NCBI RefSeq assembly: GCF_011046735.1
Contig: NZ_CP049258.1
Span: forward strand, 4,296,001 to 4,360,000
Direction: 5' to 3'
Length of the DNA stretch: 64,000 bases
Origin: Nordella sp. HKS 07
GTDB taxonomy: Bacteria > Pseudomonadota > Alphaproteobacteria > Rhizobiales > Aestuariivirgaceae
Positions 26,711 through 34,310 of the stretch are shown here, piece after piece (positions within the stretch are counted from its first letter, which is position 1; each line of letters begins with the position of its first letter). The position numbers and the translations under genes are program-made. The notes under the pieces were generated by a model, which searched no databases, was not told the DNA's origin, and worked only from the letters and a program-made list of their open reading frames with translations.

Positions 26711-28183
26711 ATGCAGATCGGAATCGACATCGGCACCTCGGCCGTCAAATTTCTTCTCGTCGATGACGCGCAGAGCCTGGTGGCGAATATCGAACGGCCT
26801 TTGCATCCGGTCCAGCCAAAGCCTTTGTGGTCGGAGGACGATCCCGAGAATTGGTGGCAGGCGGTGGCCGATGGTCTCGACCTCCTGGCGCGCGATCACC
26901 CCAAGGCCATGTCAGGCGTGCGCGCCATCGGTCTCTCGGGCCAGATGCATGCCGCCGTTCTCCTCGATGACGCGGATCTCCCGGTGCGGCCGGCTATTCT
27001 CTGGAATGACGGCCGCTCCGCCGGCGAGGCCGCCGAGCTTGCGCAACTGGGTACGGGGCTCCAGCGCGAAATGGGCATACTGCCCATGCCGAGCTTCACC
27101 GGACCGAAATTCCTCTGGCTCAAGCGCAACGAGCCCGATGCCGTTCGGCGCACGCGCTCCTTGCTTCTCGCCAAGGACTTCGTGCGCTTGAAGTTGTCGG
27201 GCGAGAAGGTCACCGATGTTACGGATGCGGCAGGAGCCTGGCTTATCGATGAGGCGAAACGTCAGTGGTCGGACGCGGCCTTGTCGGCTTGCGGAATCGA
27301 TCGGTCTCTTTTGCCCGCTTTGATGGAGTCGCAAGAGGCGAGCGCCGTCCTGAAGCGCGATCTTGCAGCACGCTGGGGATTGCCGTCTGACGTGGTCATC
27401 GCCGCCGGGGCTGGCGATGTCCCGGCGGGCGGCATCGGTGTCGGCGCCATCAATCCAGGCGACGGCTTCATTTCGCTCGGCACCTCGGCGCAGATCTTCC
27501 TCGCTGACACGGCGCATCATCCCGATCCCGGCCGCCTGGTTCACGCCTATTGCCACGCTCTGCCTGACCGATGGTACAGGATGGCCGCCTTGCTGAATGG
27601 CGCAGGCCCGCTGTCCGCCTTCGCGCGCTGGACCGGAGACGGTGACATTGCCGCACTTCTTGCCGAAGCTGAAGCGAATTTCCGCGGGCCGTCCTATTTG
27701 CTGGCGCTGCCCTATCTCTTTGGCGAGCGCACGCCGCATAATGACCCTTTGGCACGCGCCGCGATCGTTGGCATGACCCATTCGACCACGCGCGCCGACC
27801 TGATCCAGGCGGTGCTCGAAGGCATCGCCTTCTCGCTGTGCGATGGCCTCGATGCCCTGATCGGCGACAAGCCGCGACCGGAAAGCCTTGCGCTGATCGG
27901 CGGCGGCGCGCGCTCATCCTTCTGGGCGAAGCTCATCGCATCGGCTCTCGATCTGCGCCTGGTGCGTTACGAGGCCTCCGATCGCGGTCCTGCTTTCGGC
28001 GCCGCTAGGCTCGCCCGCCTCGCGGTGACGAAAGAGGATGCCAGGACGGTCGTGGTGCCGCCGCGGATACACGACGTGATCGAACCGGATAAATCGCTGT
28101 ACGAGGCCTATCAGCCGCGCCTGCAGGCTTTCCGCATGCTCTACAAGGCGCTGGTGCCGGTCTGGCCGGCGGTGGCGGGCTGA
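26711..28183 (+). CDS. xylB: Xylulokinase-type FGGY kinase
   Basis: This 490-residue FGGY kinase has the XylB-like N-terminus (IGIDIGTSAVKFLLVDD), the GLSGQMHAAVLLD segment and RPAILWNDGRS typical of xylulokinases. It also has GAGDVPAGGIGVGAI and the C-terminal LALIGGGARSSFWAKLIASAL. It would phosphorylate D-xylulose, or a similar pentulose, to the 5-phosphate used by the transketolase encoded just upstream. The 490-residue length fits XylB. Confidence 0.92.
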   Translation: MQIGIDIGTSAVKFLLVDDAQSLVANIERPLHPVQPKPLWSEDDPENWWQAVADGLDLLARDHPKAMSGVRAIGLSGQMHAAVLLDDADLPVRPAILWNDGRSAGEAAELAQLGTGLQREMGILPMPSFTGPKFLWLKRNEPDAVRRTRSLLLAKDFVRLKLSGEKVTDVTDAAGAWLIDEAKRQWSDAALSACGIDRSLLPALMESQEASAVLKRDLAARWGLPSDVVIAAGAGDVPAGGIGVGAINPGDGFISLGTSAQIFLADTAHHPDPGRLVHAYCHALPDRWYRMAALLNGAGPLSAFARWTGDGDIAALLAEAEANFRGPSYLLALPYLFGERTPHNDPLARAAIVGMTHSTTRADLIQAVLEGIAFSLCDGLDALIGDKPRPESLALIGGGARSSFWAKLIASALDLRLVRYEASDRGPAFGAARLARLAVTKEDARTVVVPPRIHDVIEPDKSLYEAYQPRLQAFRMLYKALVPVWPAVAG

Positions 28184-28198
28184 ACGGCCGGGCGGCGC

Positions 28199-28657
28199 TC
28201 ACACCGAGCTCAACAAGAGGCTCGTCTCGCTGTTCGAGATGCCCTCGATCATGCGCACTTCGCGCAGCACGCGGTCGAACTCGGCGAGGCTCGAAGCGCG
28301 GATCTCAGCGACGAGATCCCACTTTCCGTTGGTCGTATGCAGGGCCTGCATCTCGGGCAGGCCGCGCAATTTCTTGATGACCTGCGTGGTCGATTTGCCC
28401 ACGACCTCGATCAGCATCACCGCACGGACGATATCGGTCTCATAGTCTTCGCGCACCCGGATGGTGAAACCGGCGACGGCGCCCGTCTCGAGAAGGCGAT
28501 CCAGCCGGTTCTGCACGGTGCCGCGCGACACGCGCAGCACGTGCGCCAGCTTCGACAGGGGCGCGCGTCCGTCGCCGCGCAATTGCGCGATGAGGCGGCG
28601 GTCGAGATCGTCGAACGCGTATTTGGCGATTTCTTTCTTGGCCGTCTGCTTTGTCAT
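28199..28657 (-). CDS. Lrp/AsnC-family transcriptional regulator
   Basis: This 152-residue regulator has the AsnC-type winged helix (DDLDRRLIAQLRGDGRAPLS, then VSRGTVQNRLDRL) and the RAM ligand-binding domain (AVMLIEVVGKSTTQVI, LPEMQALHTTNGKWDLVAEI). It is divergent from the ornithine cyclodeaminase gene, the usual arrangement for a local amino-acid-responsive activator. It probably senses arginine, ornithine or proline (inference). Confidence 0.94.
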   Translation of the reverse strand: MTKQTAKKEIAKYAFDDLDRRLIAQLRGDGRAPLSKLAHVLRVSRGTVQNRLDRLLETGAVAGFTIRVREDYETDIVRAVMLIEVVGKSTTQVIKKLRGLPEMQALHTTNGKWDLVAEIRASSLAEFDRVLREVRMIEGISNSETSLLLSSV

Positions 28658-28718
28658 TCTGCTCAGTCTTCTTGAGCACTTTTATCAGTCTGATGTGCAA
28701 TATTACAAGTAATCGCCG

Positions 28719-28730
28719 TTTCGATCGAAA
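28719..28730. promoter_or_regulatory. Palindrome TTTCGATCGAAA, candidate regulator site
   Basis: This perfect 12-bp palindrome lies in the 111-bp AT-rich divergent interval between the Lrp-type gene and the ornithine cyclodeaminase gene, about 40 bases before the ATG at 28769. Lrp-like proteins often bind such imperfect or perfect palindromes. The assignment is by position only. Confidence 0.4.
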
Positions 28731-28768
28731 TTCGTTCAAACTAGGGTTCTTTTTGGCTGAATGAACTA

Positions 28769-29842
28769 ATGGTGATTGACGACATGCTCCAACCTTCCGC
28801 GCAGGCTTTCGTTCCCTTTGTGAGCGTCGAGAACATGATGCGGCTGGTGCATCAGATTGGCGTCGAGACGGTGCTCAAGGAGCTCGCCTTCTATATCGAG
28901 GAAGATTTCCGGCGCTGGGAGCTTTTCGACAAGACGCCGCGGGTGGCCAGCCATTCGCGCGACGGGGTGATCGAACTGATGCCGACATCGGACGGCGAGG
29001 TCTATGGCTTCAAATATGTGAACGGCCACCCCAAGAATGCAAAGGAAGGCCTCCAGACGGTGACGGCGCTTGGACTTCTGGCGGAAGTCGCGACCGGCTA
29101 TCCCGTGTTGCTCACCGAAATGACGCTGCTAACGGCTCTGCGCACCGCGGCGACCTCCGCCATGGTGGCGCGCCATCTGGCGCCCGAGGAGACCCGGACT
29201 ATGGCGCTGATCGGCAAGGGCGCCCAGGCGGAATTCCAAGCCATCGCCATGCGGGCGATCTGCGGCATCGAGGTGGTTCGTCATTATGACATCGACCCCG
29301 CCGCGACGCGCAAGGCCGAGCGCAACTTGGCGCCGCTCGGGCTCGCGATCACGGCTTGCCGCTCGGCCGAGGAGGCGATCGAAGGCGCCGGCATCATCAC
29401 CACCTGCACGGCCGACAAGCAATATGCGACGATTCTCACCGACAACATGATCGGGGCGGGAGTGCATATCAACGCGATTGGCGGGGATTGTCCCGGCAAG
29501 ACCGAAATTCATCCGGACATTCTGAAGCGCGCCGACGTCTTCGTCGAATATCCGCAGCAGACGCGCATCGAGGGAGACATCCAGCAGATGCCGGCCGATT
29601 TTCCGGTCACCGAGATCTGGGAGGTCATTGTCGGCAAGGCGAAGGGACGGGTCTCGCAGCATCAGCTGACTTTGTTCGACGGCGTCGGCTTTGCCATCGA
29701 GGATTTCTCCGCCTTGCGCTATGTGCGCGACCGGCTGGAGGGAACCGATTGCGCCGAGCTTCTCGACATGATCGCCGATCCGGACGATCCGCGCGATCTC
29801 TTCGGCATGCTGCAGCGGGCACGGCCGGTGCAAGGGAACTGA
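28769..29842 (+). CDS. ocd: Ornithine cyclodeaminase
   Basis: This 357-residue member of the ornithine cyclodeaminase/mu-crystallin family deaminates ornithine to proline with NAD. Seen features are the substrate-binding N-terminal half (RVASHSRDGVIELMPTSDG, YGFKYVNGHPKN), the Rossmann motif LIGKGAQAEFQ and the IGGDCPGKTE loop. The length suits the bacterial enzyme. A start at the second Met (28784) is possible. It is followed 4 bases later by a CtlX-type hydrolase gene and then a convergent arginase-like gene, giving an arginine-to-proline route. Confidence 0.94.
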   Translation: MVIDDMLQPSAQAFVPFVSVENMMRLVHQIGVETVLKELAFYIEEDFRRWELFDKTPRVASHSRDGVIELMPTSDGEVYGFKYVNGHPKNAKEGLQTVTALGLLAEVATGYPVLLTEMTLLTALRTAATSAMVARHLAPEETRTMALIGKGAQAEFQAIAMRAICGIEVVRHYDIDPAATRKAERNLAPLGLAITACRSAEEAIEGAGIITTCTADKQYATILTDNMIGAGVHINAIGGDCPGKTEIHPDILKRADVFVEYPQQTRIEGDIQQMPADFPVTEIWEVIVGKAKGRVSQHQLTLFDGVGFAIEDFSALRYVRDRLEGTDCAELLDMIADPDDPRDLFGMLQRARPVQGN

Positions 29843-29846
29843 CGCC

Positions 29847-30770
29847 ATGCCGGTCTATTCGCCCCAGGCGCCCGCCGCGGTGGTGATGGTGCGCCCGCAT
29901 CATTTCACTGTGAACACCCAGACGGCTGCCGACAATGCCTTTCAGCGCGACGTCCTCGACAGTTCCAGTCATTCGCGACGCGCCTATGAGGAAATCACCA
30001 GAGCCGTCGATGTCCTGCGAAAGCTGGGCGTAGGCATCCACCTTTTCGAAGACGAGGGCACCGAGACCCCCGATGCGGTCTTCCCGAATAACTGGTTCTC
30101 GACCCATTCTGGCGGTCATATCGCCATCTATCCGATGAAGGCGCCAAACCGGCGCAAGGAGCGACGCGCCGATGTGATCGAATTTCTGAAACGCGAATAT
30201 CGCGTCCAGGACGTGATCGACTATTCCGGACTGGAGCCGGACGGGCTCTTCCTCGAAGGTACGGGATCGATGGTGCTCGACCATATCGACCGGGTTGCCT
30301 ATGCGGTGAATTCCGACCGCACCAATCCCGTGGCGCTCGAGCGCTTCTGCACCCATTTCAATTTCGAGCCGATCGTCTTTCCGGCCGAGGACGGCAATGG
30401 CGTGCCGATCTATCACACCAATGTGCTGATGTGCGTGGCGACCGACTTCGCTTTGATCGGCGCGGAACTGATGGTCGGATCCGAAGGCTGGCGGAAGGTG
30501 GTGCCGCGCCTCGAACAGTCGGGCCGCGACGTCATCGCGCTCGATCGTGATCAGATCGCGCGCTTTGCCGGCAATGCAATCGAGCTCCAGGGTGACAAGG
30601 GGCGGGTCCTCGCACTTTCGCGCACGGCATACGATGCGCTGAGGCCCGAGCAGATCGCGCGTATCGAGGCACATGCGCGCATCGCCGCCCTCGACATCGG
30701 GACGATCGAGCTGGCCGGCGGCTCGGTACGCTGCACCATGGCGGGAGTGCATCTGGCGCCCCGCGATTAA
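29847..30770 (+). CDS. ctlX: CtlX-type citrulline/arginine-modifying hydrolase (amidinotransferase fold)
   Basis: This 307-residue protein of the guanidino-group modifying superfamily shows DAVFPNNWFSTH (residues 76-87), the catalytic His in IYHTNV (His190) and the nucleophilic Cys in GGSVRCTMAGVH (Cys296). Relatives include citrulline hydrolase CtlX and the catalytic domain of the cyanobacterial ornithine-producing arginine dihydrolase, in which an Asn in the NNW region matters for specificity (family knowledge). Together with ornithine cyclodeaminase it could turn arginine or citrulline into ornithine and then proline. Which substrate it uses is open. Confidence 0.87.
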   Translation: MPVYSPQAPAAVVMVRPHHFTVNTQTAADNAFQRDVLDSSSHSRRAYEEITRAVDVLRKLGVGIHLFEDEGTETPDAVFPNNWFSTHSGGHIAIYPMKAPNRRKERRADVIEFLKREYRVQDVIDYSGLEPDGLFLEGTGSMVLDHIDRVAYAVNSDRTNPVALERFCTHFNFEPIVFPAEDGNGVPIYHTNVLMCVATDFALIGAELMVGSEGWRKVVPRLEQSGRDVIALDRDQIARFAGNAIELQGDKGRVLALSRTAYDALRPEQIARIEAHARIAALDIGTIELAGGSVRCTMAGVHLAPRD

Positions 30771-30788
30771 GCTGGGCGCCAGGCAGCG

Positions 30789-31745
30789 TCATTTCGCGAT
30801 CTGCTTGGCGATGGCACCCATGGCGGTGATGACGAGGCGTCCGAAATTGAGGGCGCCCAGGCCGTCGACGTCGCGTTCCGGCATATATTCGACGAAGTCC
30901 ATTGCTCTGATGCGCGCCTTGCGCGCCACGCCCTGGATGATGTCGGCGCATTGATAGTAGCTGAGCCCGCCGGGGGTGCGGCCGATGACGCCGGGGATGA
31001 TCGCGGGATCGAGCGCATCGGCATCGATGCAGACGATGACCTGCGAGCCCTTAGGGACCAGATCGAGCACCGCGCCGACGCCGGAGCGGTGGACCTCGCG
31101 GCCGGTGACGAACTTGACGCCCCAGTCCAGCGCGTCGCGATAATCCTGCGGGCGGGCCGAGCCGATGCCGCGCGCGCCGACCTGGATGATCCGCTCGACA
31201 TGCGCCATCTCCGAGGCGCGCCGCATGGTCGAGGAAAGCCCCATGGTCTCGCCCATATGAAGATCGCGCCAGTCGATATGCGCATCGATCTGCAGGATCG
31301 TGTATTTCTGCGCGCCGGCGAAGGCTTCGAGCATGGGAATTGGTATCGAATCGTCGCCGCCAAGGAGGATGGGGACGGCGCCTCGGGCGATGATTCGCTT
31401 GACCGTCTTGCGGATGAGGTCGCGATTTCCCGCCGCGTCGCTTTCGTCGAAGGCGAGATCGCCGCAATCGGCGGCCTTGAGGCTATCGTCGGGAAAGATT
31501 GGACCATCATTGTCGAAATCATGATGATGGAGATTGGCGGCAAGCGAAGCTACAGCCTGGCGCAGCGCCCGTGGTGCGTTGCGGCAATAGGCGCCGACGC
31601 TCGCATAGGGCGTTGCGCAGGGAGCGCCGAGCAGCGCGATTGGTGCCGTCAGCGCATCGAGGTCGGTGCAGGCGGGCAGGCCGAGAAATGTCGTGGTGGT
31701 GTCGGCGGCGCCGAACAGGGCGCCGAGGCCTGGCTGGTCTGTCAT
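30789..31745 (-). CDS. Arginase/agmatinase-family ureohydrolase with variant metal site
   Basis: The ATG at 31745 has AAGGA upstream and gives 318 residues; a longer open frame to 32108 is discarded. The ureohydrolase motifs are present: GGDDS (129-133), DAHID (154-158) and DADALDP (241-247). The first motif is normally GGDHS, so the metal-ligand His is replaced by Asp132. GLSSTMRRASEM and VGARGIG are also typical. The enzyme would hydrolyse arginine, agmatine or another guanidino compound to urea and amine. It is convergent with the ocd-ctlX pair. Substrate assignment is uncertain because of the changed ligand. Confidence 0.85.
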   Translation of the reverse strand: MTDQPGLGALFGAADTTTTFLGLPACTDLDALTAPIALLGAPCATPYASVGAYCRNAPRALRQAVASLAANLHHHDFDNDGPIFPDDSLKAADCGDLAFDESDAAGNRDLIRKTVKRIIARGAVPILLGGDDSIPIPMLEAFAGAQKYTILQIDAHIDWRDLHMGETMGLSSTMRRASEMAHVERIIQVGARGIGSARPQDYRDALDWGVKFVTGREVHRSGVGAVLDLVPKGSQVIVCIDADALDPAIIPGVIGRTPGGLSYYQCADIIQGVARKARIRAMDFVEYMPERDVDGLGALNFGRLVITAMGAIAKQIAK

Positions 31746-31992
31746 GGAAGGTCCTTTCTGATCACAAATCGATGCCGCGTCTGGCGGTGAGTTTCTCACC
31801 ATCCGATAGCCTCTCTCCTTGGCGGCGTCCGCTACGCCAGGCAAGCATACGTTGTCGCAGCTATGCGTGGGGGCGCAGCCGTCAATGTCCGAATCATGTG
31901 GAAAGCGTTGATGCTTACTTTGCGGAATAACGATGCATGCGCTGGCAGGCAAAACAGTGTTGGTGAGCGGCGAGGTCGGCAGAGTACCGTCT

Positions 31993-32631
31993 TCAACCAG
32001 CGGGAGCGAAAGAACGGGCGGCGGCGAGAATGTGGCTCCTGAGCAGGGCCACCGCCAGCTCGGTGTCGTGGCTTCGGCAGGCCGAAAGGATGGCCTTGTG
32101 GTCGGCATGGGCGCGGTCTCGCCCGGCCGTCAGCGTGATCTGCATGCGCAGATAGCGGTCGATGCCGGAGTGGATCCGTTCGAGCTGGCGCATGATGGTC
32201 GGTCGCTTGGCCGGCTCGTAAAAGGCGACATGGAGATGCCAATTCGCCTCCGCCCATTGGGCCACGTCGATGCCATCCATTTCGAGGATCAGCTGTTCGG
32301 CCGCGGCCGCGTCGGTCTCGGTGAAGTTGGGCACGGCCAGCGCCAGCAGATGCGGCTCGATCAGGAGTCTGAGCTCGAAGAGTTCGGCGACTTCCTCGGC
32401 CCGGATCGGCGCGACTTTGCCACCCTTTTGCGACGTGAGGATGACCAGCCCTTCCGCCTCGAGCTGGCGAAAGGCTTCGCGTACGGGGCTGCGGCTGACG
32501 CCGAGTTCGGCGGCGATGTTCTCCTGATGCAGCCGCATGCCGCTTGGATATGTGCCAGCGATGATCCGGCGCCGGATTTCGCGCGCTGCTTGGGTCGCCG
32601 CTGTGCCCACATCACTTATTTTTGCATTCAT
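31993..32631 (-). CDS. GntR-family (FadR/FCD subclass) transcriptional regulator
   Basis: This 212-residue protein has an N-terminal winged helix (AAREIRRRIIAGTYPSGMRL, GVSRSPVREAFRQLEAEGLV) and a helical FCD effector domain (about 80-205) with metal-ligand-type His residues (NWHLHVAFY, HADHKAIL). It is divergent from the DapA-family gene. A perfect 18-bp palindrome in between is a fitting operator. It probably responds to a carboxylic or amino acid. Confidence 0.94.
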   Translation of the reverse strand: MNAKISDVGTAATQAAREIRRRIIAGTYPSGMRLHQENIAAELGVSRSPVREAFRQLEAEGLVILTSQKGGKVAPIRAEEVAELFELRLLIEPHLLALAVPNFTETDAAAAEQLILEMDGIDVAQWAEANWHLHVAFYEPAKRPTIMRQLERIHSGIDRYLRMQITLTAGRDRAHADHKAILSACRSHDTELAVALLRSHILAAARSFAPAG

Positions 32632-32712
32632 TTTTGCTGACGACTCGGATTTTTACGCCTGAAATCTCCTTGTTTTCTAGCTTCTAGCCAAATGCCTTGC
32701 AAGCGATTCGAC

Positions 32713-32730
32713 TGAAATGTATACATTTCA
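32713..32730. promoter_or_regulatory. 18-bp palindromic GntR operator
   Basis: TGAAATGTATACATTTCA is a perfect palindrome with the TGTATACA core typical of FadR/FCD-type GntR operators. It lies between the divergent GntR gene (ATG at 32631) and the DapA-family gene (ATG at 32765), so it can control both. Confidence 0.75.
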
Positions 32731-32764
32731 CATTTCGTGCTCCCTGCTTGTAGGGAGCCCCCCG

Positions 32765-33676
32765 ATGGAGATCCGAGACATGCCCTGGACTGGCGTATTT
32801 CCTGCCGTGACCACGAAGATGCGGCCAGACGGCGAGATCGACATCAAGGCAACGCAGGCCAGTCTCGACCGTCTGATCGCCAACGGCGTATCGGGCGTAA
32901 TCGTCCTGCCGATGCTGGGCGAGAATGCTTCCCTGCGGCAGGCCGAGCGCGACATGGTGGTGCGGGCCGCGAAGGAAGTCGTGGCCGGGCGCGTGCCACT
33001 GCTGTCCGGCCTCGCGGAACTCTCCGAGGAAGATGCGGTCGCTGCGGCCCGCAATTACGAGAAACTGGGCGCCGAGGGGCTGATGGTGTTTCCGAGCCTC
33101 GCCTATCGGACCGATTCACGCGAGACGGTCGCCTGGTATCGCGCCGTCGGCGGCGCCTCCGGTCTCCCCATCATGATCTACAACAATCCGCTCGCCTACA
33201 GGGTCGATGTCGGTCCTCAGGAACTCGAGCAACTAGCCGACATGCCGAGCATCGTCTGCATCAAAGAAGAGAGCGGCGACATCCGCCGCATCACCGATAT
33301 CTACAATCGGGTCGGGGATCGCTATGCGGTTTTCTGCGGCGTGGACGATCTGATTCTCGAAAGCGTAGCTCTTGGCGCCACGGGCTGGGTTTCGGGTATG
33401 ACCAATGCCTGGCCCGAGGAGTGCGTGCGACTTTTCAATCTCTGTCGTGACGGCGCCTTCACCGAAGCGCGCGAGCTCTATCGTATCCTGACGCCGTCTT
33501 TCCACCTCGATACGAGCGTCAAGCTGGTCCAGTACATCAAGCTTGCCGAACATCTGGTCTATGGCGCGCCCGACGCGGTGCGTCGTCCACGTTTGCCGCT
33601 CACCGATGCCGATCGCCGCGAGGCGACAGCGATCATCCAGGATGCGATTACCGCTCTCGCGCGAAAGGTGGCCTGA
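32765..33676 (+). CDS. Dihydrodipicolinate synthase (DapA)-family lyase/aldolase
   Basis: The ATG at 32765 has AGGGAG eight bases upstream; 303 residues. The family features are GVFPAVTTKM, GVSGVIVLPMLGEN, IYNNPLAYRVD (active-site Tyr) and CIKEESGD with the Schiff-base lysine at about residue 167. Members cleave or condense 2-keto acids; several act in sugar-acid or hydroxyproline breakdown. Control by an FCD GntR regulator and closeness to ornithine/arginine genes point to a catabolic role rather than lysine synthesis. The substrate cannot be named. Confidence 0.9.
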   Translation: MEIRDMPWTGVFPAVTTKMRPDGEIDIKATQASLDRLIANGVSGVIVLPMLGENASLRQAERDMVVRAAKEVVAGRVPLLSGLAELSEEDAVAAARNYEKLGAEGLMVFPSLAYRTDSRETVAWYRAVGGASGLPIMIYNNPLAYRVDVGPQELEQLADMPSIVCIKEESGDIRRITDIYNRVGDRYAVFCGVDDLILESVALGATGWVSGMTNAWPEECVRLFNLCRDGAFTEARELYRILTPSFHLDTSVKLVQYIKLAEHLVYGAPDAVRRPRLPLTDADRREATAIIQDAITALARKVA

Positions 33677-33677
33677 A

Positions 33678-34310
33678 CTATTCGGCCGCGGCTTGCGGAT
33701 GCGGCGGCAGAGGCACCATCATGGTCATGCGGATGAGATCGGACAGGCTGCCGGCGCGCATTTTCGTCATGACATTGGCGCGGTAGATTTCGATCGTACG
33801 GATGCTGATGCCGAGGTCGAAGGCAATCACCTTGTTGGGCCGTCCGGCGATGAGGCCCTCGAGAACCTGGCGCTCGCGCACCGAGAGCTGGTCCAGCCGT
33901 GCCGCGATTTCCGATCGCTGGCCGGTTTGCCGGCTTTGCTCCTGCTGGCTTTTGAACGCCGAGCTCACCGCCGCCAGCAGGGTCTCATCGTCGAAAGGCT
34001 TCTGAAGGAAATTGACGGCGCCGGCGCGCATCGCTTCGACGGCGAGGGGAATATCCCCGTGACCGGTGATGATCAGAACGGGCATCTCGACAGGCCGTTT
34101 CTTCAACTCGCGCAACAGCTGCAGGCCGTCGATCTCCGGCATGCGCAGATCGGTTATGACACAGCCCGCCGCGAGCGCCGCAGGCTCGGCGAGCAAAGCG
34201 GCCGCGGAGCCATATGTCTTGACGGAATATCCGACACTTTGAAGTAGGAATGCGAGGGAATCGCGTGCGGCTTCGTCGTCATCGACGACATGAACGATTT
34301 CAGGCGGCAT
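33678..34310 (-). CDS. FixJ-like two-component response regulator
   Basis: This 210-residue protein has a receiver domain with VHVVDDDEAARDSLAFLLQ, the phospho-acceptor Asp in VITDLRMPEIDG and the Lys in FLQKPF. A LuxR-type helix-turn-helix follows (LSVRERQVLEGLIAGRPNKV, RTIEIYRANVMTKM). This is the FixJ/TtrR subclass. The gene overlaps the 3' end of the kinase gene by 11 bases, so the two form a pair. Confidence 0.93.
   Translation of the reverse strand: MPPEIVHVVDDDEAARDSLAFLLQSVGYSVKTYGSAAALLAEPAALAAGCVITDLRMPEIDGLQLLRELKKRPVEMPVLIITGHGDIPLAVEAMRAGAVNFLQKPFDDETLLAAVSSAFKSQQEQSRQTGQRSEIAARLDQLSVRERQVLEGLIAGRPNKVIAFDLGISIRTIEIYRANVMTKMRAGSLSDLIRMTMMVPLPPHPQAAAE

Noticed and set aside
24686-26899. 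737-codon minus-strand open frame
   Set aside because: It is exactly opposite the transketolase gene, whose TPP and active-site motifs are intact.
31746-32108. N-terminal extension of the arginase-like gene
   Set aside because: The ATG at 31745 has a strong AAGGA and starts the conserved domain; the extension runs through the gene-free interval into the GntR gene.
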